Part shown: positions 57,895 through 64,000 of the stretch, one piece after another
Numbering within the stretch: position 1 is the first letter of the stretch
Layout of the letters: each line of letters opens with the position of its first letter
Assembly: GCA_013176395.1 (NCBI GenBank)
Contig: JABMLP010000002.1
Span: 1,116,001 to 1,180,000 of the forward strand
Reading direction: 5' to 3'
Origin: Venturia oleaginea
Lineage: Eukaryota > Ascomycota > Dothideomycetes > Venturiales > Venturiaceae
Length of the DNA stretch: 64,000 nt
Notes under the pieces: model-generated
What the model saw: only the letters and a program-made list of their open reading frames with translations
Databases searched by the model: none
Told to the model about the DNA's origin: nothing
Made by a program: the position numbers and the translations under genes

Positions 57895-59127
57895 ATGTCG
57901 TCTGACAAGCCTCTTCCCTTCGTCTACCAGTTCGCGGCTGGTAGGTTCACATGTCTATGTACGAGATTGGATGTCAAACTAATTCTGTGACAGGTGCCGT
58001 GGCTGGCGTGTCCGAAGTACGCTCTCTGCAATCGATGCTACATTGGAGCTCTTTACTGATGCGATTTGTGCAATTCTAGATTCTGGTGATGTGCGAAGCT
58101 GACGTTTCCAATTTTCTCTATTGCTATTCCTAACATGCTTACAGGTACCCGCTGGATGTCGTCAAGACTCGAGTGTAAGGTCGCGCGGGACTCGATGAAC
58201 CTGATACAATACTGACCGATTTCTCTAGACAGATCCAAAGTGCCACGGCTGTCGGGGACGATGCCTACAGCGGCATGATGGATTGCTTCCGCAAGATTAT
58301 CAAGAATGAGGGGTCCGCTTGATCTTTTGCGATTCTTCTCTTATACCGCACACTGACAGATCCCAGCGCGGGACGGTTATATCGCGGTATCAATGCTCCA
58401 ATTCTCATGGAAGCACCTAAGCGGTCTCTCTCACTCGCTCAAATTAAGCACCACGAAGCTAATATACCACAGTGCGACCAAATTCGCTGCCAACGACGAA
58501 TGGGGCAAGGTCTGGCGCAATGTCTTCGGCTTAACAAAGATGAACCAATCTCTCTCCATCCTCACAGGTGCTAGTGCTGGTGCAACCGAAGCATTCGTGG
58601 TCGTACCATTCGAGCTCGTCAAGATTCGACTACAAGATAAAGCCCAGGCTTCCAAATACAATGGCATGCTGGATGCGGTCAGAAAGATTTGCATCCAAGA
58701 GGGTCCTTGGACGCTATACCAGGGCCTGGAGAGTACCATGTGGAGACACGTGCTGTGGAACGCCGGCTACTTTGGATGTATTTTCCAGGTCAAGGCACTC
58801 CTCCCAGCATCGAAGGACAAGAAGGGACAGGTTTTCAACGATCTGATTTCTGGTGCGGTAGGAGGAACCGTCGGAACCATTCTCAACACACCCATGGACG
58901 TCGTCAAGTCGCGCATTCAAAACTCGCCAAAGATTAAAGGGCAAGTGCCCAAGTACAATTGGGCATGGGGTGCAATCGGCACTGTTGCGAAAGAGGAGGG
59001 ATTCGGTGCGCTTTACAAAGGTTTCCTGCCAAAGGTGCTGCGGTTAGGACCGGGTGGTGGTATTCTCCTTGTTGTCTTCACAGGCATGATGGACTTCTTC
59101 CGAACGTTGAGGGGCGACAGACTTTAG
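57895..59127 (+). CDS. ODC1: mitochondrial 2-oxodicarboxylate carrier
   Basis: Inner-membrane carrier exchanging 2-oxoadipate and 2-oxoglutarate between matrix and cytosol, linked to lysine and glutamate metabolism. Seven exons: 57895-57940, 57994-58016, 58080-58090, 58145-58174, 58229-58312, 58367-58423 and 58473-59127, giving 301 residues. The three mitochondrial-carrier signatures are present: YPLDVVKTR (spanning a splice junction), VPFELVKIRLQ and TPMDVVKSRIQ. Between them are RGINAPILMEAPKRATKFAA and YNGMLDAVRKI, characteristic of the ODC subfamily. Exons 2, 3 and 4 are only 23, 11 and 30 nt, so gene finders may miss the N-terminus. The 5' splice of exon 3 and all others are GT-AG and the phases add up. 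Confidence 0.94.
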
Positions 59128-60037
59128 TTAGGCAGAAAACACTGGGGAGCCACGGGACTTCGATGTACATGTCCGGGATCTGTCCAAGTAGATATGGGAG
59201 CTGGCTTCTGCAGACTTGCAGGGGGATACCCAACTACATTTTACAGCGTTGTATGGATTTATCCCAACAAGCGTACGCAAGATTGATCTCTGAGCCATCG
59301 ACTTCATGTCTGTCCATAGCTTGTCCCTATGTTATTTACTATCTAGAAGAACTGAAGCAATTGCAATTGTCTTCTCAAATGAAAAGGACAAAAAGAATGA
59401 ATGACCCAAGATTACAAATTTTGAAATTTCAATACTACGATGAGAAGAAGTAAACAAAAAAGCCTTACAAACCCCAATTAGTCAAACCCGCGCCAAATTC
59501 CGGGGAAGCTGCAAGAATGATCCTTGTCTAGCCTTTCACATTTGATACTGCGGGTGGGCGGGCCAAATCGGATCCTTTGAGCCTCATTCTGGAGAAACTT
59601 GATTTGTCGGCACCTTCTGCTCCTTGAACGAACGATTGTTGAGTTGCGGCCTCTTTGTCCACTCTTCTCTTCCCCTACACATTCTCCGGTTCCAACGGCC
59701 TTTGAGCCATCTGTTGAGCGCGGCTTTTTTGAGAAAACGGTTGAAAGGAGAAAAAGAGATACGTTGTCAGGGCTATTTTCCACATAGGTAAGCGCCAGGA
59801 AGACACTATATTGAGAGTGCATATTTCTTCTTTGCACGTCCGCCCGCTGGAGTCCAACACGTTGCTTTCACGGATCACAATAACACTGCGTCACTCCTAT
59901 AATACAATACCTACACCCCTCGACCTTATAGCACACGTTTATTCCTCAGCGAGAGTGCATGCTTAGGACCCACCGCCCACGACCGATAGCGAGTTGGTAC
60001 ATCGGCAGTAGAGAGTTGGGAATTGGAGTAAGAGACG
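59128..60037. other. intergenic
   Basis: About 0.9 kb of 3' and promoter sequence between two plus-strand genes. No recognised feature. Confidence 0.45.
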
Positions 60038-60645
60038 ATGGACGAGAAATTGGCCAAGATACTTGCTACATCCGACTTTGAGGAGTGGAGAGCTGGGTTG
60101 TGGAAGGAGATTAGTGCGGAGGCTATTGCGCATGGGTGGGTTGAACGGAGGGATGTTAGGGAGGACGGGACTGTTAATCCGGAAAGCACGAGGTGGGGAC
60201 AGTTGTTTTTGAGATTGGTATGTTATACAATTTCTTTCAATGGGCCTGAAAGCGGTTGGAGGGGAGATGGAGAGGGTAGTAATGGTGGTGGCGAAGTGAG
60301 ACGTGAGAAAGAGGCAAGGCTAACAATAGCATAGGTGGAGATACGGTATCTCTTTCGATATCCGGTTTCGAGATCAGTACATGCAAGATTTCTACACCCG
60401 GTGCCGAAATCATTGAATAGGGTTGATGTTGGGTACTTGTCGTTCCATACTTCACCAAATCCTACAGCCACGGATATGGCATTGTTCCAAGTCCGGAGAA
60501 GTAAGTACTATCGGTACGTTGGGAATGAGAAAGTAGGCTAACACAATTGGTGTCAGAAGAACTCCTCGATTGGCGTGAAGCAGGCGGTTGCCCACCAAGA
60601 TCCGTCCCGAAGAAACCTCCCAATAGGAGTCCGAAAGCTCGCTAA
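60038..60645 (+). CDS. small protein of unknown function
   Basis: Three exons (60038-60217, 60335-60500, 60557-60645) encode a predicted 144 residues. The N-terminus is acidic and helical (MDEKLAKILATSDFEEWRAG), followed by REDGTVNPESTRWGQLFLRL. Exon 2 is basic and aromatic (VEIRYLFRYPVSRSVHARFL) and the C-terminus is Pro/Arg/Lys-rich (GCPPRSVPKKPPNRSPKAR). No signal peptide or membrane segment. The junctions are consensus GT-AG and keep a single frame through all three exons, which is the main support. No family recognised. Confidence 0.5.
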
Positions 60646-62050
60646 TAGAACGGATGTTGCAATCACACGTACGTCTTCAGCATAGTATGAGCATCTCGGC
60701 TATGCGATACAAAGATATATCACGAACATGACTTTCGGCTTTACGATTGGGCAGACGAACACGGCAAGAAAAAATGGACGTGATGACGGCGCAAACGGAG
60801 TTCTGGTATGGTTCACTTTTGACGGAGCATTCGGCATAGCGAGCGCGTGGATATACCCTTGGATCATGGTGATATCCATTTCCTATATCTGTTGTCATGA
60901 CATTTCGATTCCCTCACTTTCAAAAATTACCACAGACTACAATCAATCGTTAATTAACATGCACGAAGAATGCCTGAAAAAATGACTAATTGAAGACAGG
61001 GAGTAGTAAAACAGCTTACTCAACAGCCAACATGATGAAGAAGACTAGGCCCTGATTTGCTCTTGAATGGTTACCGCACACGAAACGCCCCAAAAGGGAA
61101 ATTCCCACTTCAACCTTGCGGCATGGCAGTGGAATCCGTCGATATATATGAATCATAACGTAGGCTAGAACTGCCCGACCCATTCACAATGTCAGGCCTC
61201 TGTAATCACGTCGAGAGTTGCATACTTACACATGTTAAGCACGAAGCATACAAGTCCAAGAACAATTAAGACATTCCAAGCGATGGCTCGGTTGAAAAAT
61301 ACTTCTTAACTCAGAATTCCTTGCTCGATTGTCAGCTTCTTCTCTTGCCGACCTATCAACTTCTTCGCGTATACTGAGCGAGGTGTTACAGTTGGTCTTC
61401 GTCCACTTTCTAGATGTTCTAACACATCTTTAATCTTGAGGATTCTAGAAGCTAGGTTAACGACGATGCAAGACTCGTTTTCCAAGCTTAGGTCGACCAA
61501 AACTTATCACCAGATGCTGGGTACACCAGCTCTCTACACTCCGAGAGTCTGAAATTTTAATCTATACCTCTTTATCAGAAACTGAGAGCAATAAAATCCT
61601 TGCGAGCCAGGAATCTATTGACATCAACCTCGACGTAGATAAGGCTCGGAGAAGTCTCAGAGAATGTGCTTCCTCGAACTCAGCTGGTTCGGTAGAAGCG
61701 TAAGCATTGGAAAGATCACGTCTCTTATTTGCCAAAAGCTTCCAGGTTCCACGATTCGAGGGAGCGCATTACATTCACATTCCTTTGTAAACCGTCCGGA
61801 CTGTTCCAGAAGCACGGCCTCGCTCTCCACTCTTCTTTGTGGTTCACACATTTCTGAAAACCTAACGAGGCGCTCTGATTGGCCACAACACCCCCAATGC
61901 CACGTTCCCCTTTCAGCCTTGTAGGCTCCAACACATCACGCTTTGAGTCTCTCGTAACTTCCTTGGGCATCCAACATGTTCTGAGCTTGTGATGAACCGT
62001 TGCTAGGCAGCAAACACAACGCTCTGACTCGTGTTTCGCCACTGAGAGGG
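60646..62050. other. intergenic upstream of U6
   Basis: About 1.4 kb with no recognised gene. Small frames near 61.3-61.9 kb have no motif. Confidence 0.4.
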
Positions 62051-62058
62051 TATTTAAG
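62051..62058 (+). promoter_or_regulatory. TATA box of the U6 snRNA gene (RNA polymerase III)
   Basis: TATTTAAG lies about 35-40 bases upstream of the likely 5' end of U6. This is the position and type of element expected for polymerase III transcription of yeast and fungal U6 genes. Confidence 0.65.
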
Positions 62059-62137
62059 ACCTCCCGCCCTCCCACCACATTCTCTCTTCAGATTTCCTTC
62101 GGGATTTCATCAGGTCAGTTTGAAACGATGCAGAGAA

Positions 62138-62189
62138 GTAAGTTCAAACTCTTCTGGTATTTCATTTCAGTCACTAACCATTGTAACAG
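62138..62189 (+). other. spliceosomal intron inside U6 snRNA
   Basis: Consensus donor GTAAGT, branch CTAAC and acceptor CAG. It is located directly after the ACAGAGA-box segment of U6 (GCAGAGAA here). Length 52 nt, the same as the protein-gene introns in this window. Confidence 0.92.
62141..62150 (+). promoter_or_regulatory. possible B box (TFIIIC site) inside the U6 intron
   Basis: AGTTCAAACTC (62140-62150) matches the B-box consensus GGTTCGANTCC at about 7-8 of 11 positions. A B box in this intron would parallel fission yeast. The match is moderate. Confidence 0.4.
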
Positions 62190-62245
62190 GATTAGCATGG
62201 CCCCTGCACTGAGGATGACACGCTCAATCAAAGAGAAGATACCAA

Positions 62246-62253
62246 TTTTTTTT
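62246..62253 (+). terminator. RNA polymerase III T-run terminator of U6
   Basis: Eight consecutive T after AGATACCAA, the usual polymerase III stop signal. Confidence 0.85.
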
Positions 62254-63047
62254 CATTGCTTTTCTCTCGTTTGTGGACGGGAAGGTGAAGAAGAAAAGGG
62301 AGGTTTTAGGGCTTTTTGGCTGCAATTCGGCGGCAGCGCGAGTACTTCCACGACATGACAGCAACTAGTACGCATGTCCTGCCTTGACGAAGGATGAGTC
62401 CCCATTGTGAAGTTGAGTAATGAAGATCGCGGATCTTGCTACTTCCTATCTGGGATGCCACGCGCACTACCTGACGTCGCTCCCCACGTTTGACGCTATC
62501 TTTGTACGGACACGACATCCAATGACATCTGGGAGCTTGAAGCTATGCTAGATATCAAATGTTCATAAAGAGCATCCCAGTCTAGAGGACTCTTCTTGCG
62601 TTCAGCCGGTTTCTGATGAGTGAGTCTAGTCACCAAGTGGAGTTTGGCATTGTCCCTCTCTGTAATCTGTTGATGCTCAAGCGCCAGCTGCGAAAAGAAT
62701 CCCGCCCTGAGGAGGTTCATGAAGCGGGAACAATCATGAAAGAGTCTGGCGGATTTACGGTGCAGGCGCCCTTTGCATCGTCTTTGAGCGATACGAGTTT
62801 CAGACTAGCGGTACAAAAAGGGAATCATAAACTCAGATTGAAGCTACTCAGATTAAAGAAAGATCAAAACGAAGATTGCTTTGCATCGTGTAGCACACGG
62901 AGGTGCGAGTTGCAAGCTCCGGTATATCATTTGTTTTAGATCTTAGCCGTATTTTATGAGGGGTATCAACATCCCACCAAGTTCACGTCTCTAAACAACA
63001 ACCAAAACACCAAAACACCAAACCTATTCACGCTCACAACCGCCACC
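62254..63047. other. intergenic between U6 and TMA20
   Basis: About 0.8 kb. A frame at 62616-62939 (107 codons) has no recognised motif. The last 60 bases before 63048 are A/C-rich (ACCAAAACACCAAAACACCA), a typical fungal leader. Confidence 0.45.
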
Positions 63048-63822
63048 ATGTCTCTCTTCAAGAAAGAGTACGTCCACCCTGTTCTCCCTTCCACTCCTCG
63101 CTAATAACCCCACCAGTAAATGCACCGGCAAAAAATCAAACGCCGCCGGAAAAGTCGAAAGCATGCTCAAAGACCGCATCCAAGAACTCTACCCTCTCCT
63201 AACCCCGCACATCGACGAAATCTTTCTCTCAAACCTCAAACGTTCCAAAGGCCAACGCCCCCAACTCGAATGCATAAAAGTAGACGTCGGAACCACGGGC
63301 GCCAGCGGCGAGGAAAAACAACTCCCAAAACACAACTACTACGTTATGCACGATCCGCTTACCAAGGAGAATTTCCCACTATTCTACGAGGTACCGGAAC
63401 CCAGGCATGAGAGAACACTGAAGAGGACGAAGGTGAATAATAAGGATATTTGGGCGAAGGATTTGGTGGTGCCGCATTTGGCGCTTGTGCATCGGTTTCC
63501 CGAGTGCTTTAATACGTTGAGGTGTGATCGTGGTGCTATTCGGTTTGTTCTATCTGGAGCACCGATGATGGCGCCTGGTCTTACGTCGAAGGGTGGGAGA
63601 TTACCGGACGAGGAGAACAAGGGCGAGGATGCAAAGTATGGGACCAAAGAGCTGCAGCAGGGGGATGTGGTTATCATTGAGGCGGAGGGGAAGGAACATG
63701 CTTGTTTGGTGGGTGTGTTGAGTAGGAGTACGGGAGATATCAAGAAGACGGGTAAGGATGCGGCGTTGGACAATACTTATCATTACCTGGGTGATGGATT
63801 GTGGAACTTGGACTACAATTGA
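63048..63822 (+). CDS. TMA20: TMA20/MCT-1-like PUA-domain translation factor
   Basis: Ribosome-associated factor that with Tma22/DENR removes tRNA from recycled 40S subunits and aids reinitiation. Exons 63048-63067 and 63117-63822 encode 241 residues. The N-terminal domain begins MSLFKKDKCTGKKSNAAGKV with ESMLKDRIQELYPLL. The PUA domain has VPHLALVHRFPECFNTLRCD, RGAIRFVLSGAPMMAPGLTS, QQGDVVIIEAEGKEHACLVG, and ends HYLGDGLWNLDYN, matching the family end (HHLGDxLW). It is about 60 residues longer than the yeast protein, mainly through charged insertions (about 80-115, and GGRLPDEENKGEDAKYG). The first exon is 20 nt. Confidence 0.92.
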
Positions 63823-64000
63823 GGGGCCTAATTGGGACCAGGCGATAGAGCAGGGTTCTCGGAGGAAACGCAGGCCGCGGGCCACGAATAATTGTGAAGC
63901 AGGCAGCTCTGCTGGCAAAGAGATAGAGTTGGCTGGCTTCTCAAGGCGAGAATTTCCATAACAGTGACTAAGAAGACATGAAGATACCGCACGAACAGCA
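63823..64000. other. window end
   Basis: 3' region of TMA20; the window ends here and no further feature is visible. Confidence 0.4.

Larger units (their letters stand above)
62091..62249 (+). ncRNA. U6: U6 spliceosomal snRNA with a 52 nt mRNA-type intron
   Basis: Exon 1 (about 62091-62137) has a 5' stem with a UUCG loop (TCCTTCGGGA), then GTTTGAAACGATGCAGAGAA. Exon 2 (62190-62249) starts GATTAGCATGGCCCCTGCAC and continues TGAGGATGACACGCTCAATC, the U2/U4-pairing and internal stem-loop region. A run of eight T ends it. The intron 62138-62189 begins GTAAGT, has branch site CACTAAC and ends AACAG. Joined exons read CGATGCAGAGAAGATTAGC, against CGATACAGAGAAGATTAGC in most eukaryotes, so the ACAGAGA box has a G in its first position. 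Inside the intron GTTCAAACTC resembles a tRNA-type B box, as reported for the intron-bearing U6 gene of Schizosaccharomyces. Confidence 0.93.

Overview
This window looks like a chromosome segment of a filamentous ascomycete (Pezizomycotina). It has compact protein genes with short introns of mostly 48-70 nt, carrying GTNNGT-type donors and CTAAC-like branch sites. It has fungal-only families (fungal rhodopsin-like membrane protein, cutinase, GPI serine/threonine-rich wall protein) and a pogo/Fot-type DNA transposon. There is no bacterial operon structure and no sign of a plasmid or virus. The species cannot be fixed from the sequence alone. Spliced models below were built by hand from reading frame, splice consensus and family alignment from memory; each adds up to an intact frame unless stated.

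Layout. 0.8-5.7 kb: GPI-anchored wall protein, AAAP-type amino-acid transporter, phospholipid methyltransferase OPI3. 5.7-10.3 kb: gene-poor, with one tRNA-Ser(GCT) and a tRNA-Ser-derived relic. 10.3-12.6 kb: a single-pass membrane protein and an APQ12-like protein, with three copies of a short palindromic repeat between 11.3 and 13.1 kb. 14.4-20 kb: LEO1 (PAF1 complex), MOB2 (NDR kinase activator) and ARF1. 22-26.8 kb: a Dal5-like MFS transporter (with a GC-AG intron and a palindromic repeat inside another intron) and a secreted GH31 glycosidase. 27.5-32.1 kb: a PAP2 lipid phosphatase, an ankyrin protein and a coiled-coil protein. 35.2-46.5 kb: a membrane-anchored histidine-acid-phosphatase-like protein lacking its catalytic residues, a nucleoside hydrolase, ERV29/SURF4, a lysine-rich membrane-anchored protein and a GH53 galactanase. 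46.9-51.6 kb: a fungal rhodopsin-like protein and a cutinase pseudogene split by a Fot/pogo-like element. 52-60.7 kb: DNA2 helicase-nuclease, the mitochondrial 2-oxodicarboxylate carrier and a small unknown protein. 62-63.8 kb: a U6 snRNA gene split by a spliceosomal intron, and a TMA20/MCT-1 translation factor.

Most genes are ordinary housekeeping functions (membrane traffic: ARF1, ERV29, APQ12; lipid metabolism: OPI3, PAP2; chromatin and DNA: LEO1, DNA2; morphogenesis: MOB2) mixed with secreted carbohydrate- and cutin-degrading enzymes typical of a plant-associated or saprotrophic fungus. No biosynthetic cluster is visible. The most notable items are the U6 gene with an intron next to an altered ACAGAGA box and a possible B box inside the intron, the small palindromic repeat family, the transposon-split cutinase that has also lost its catalytic-serine motif, and the acid-phosphatase-like protein without its catalytic histidine.
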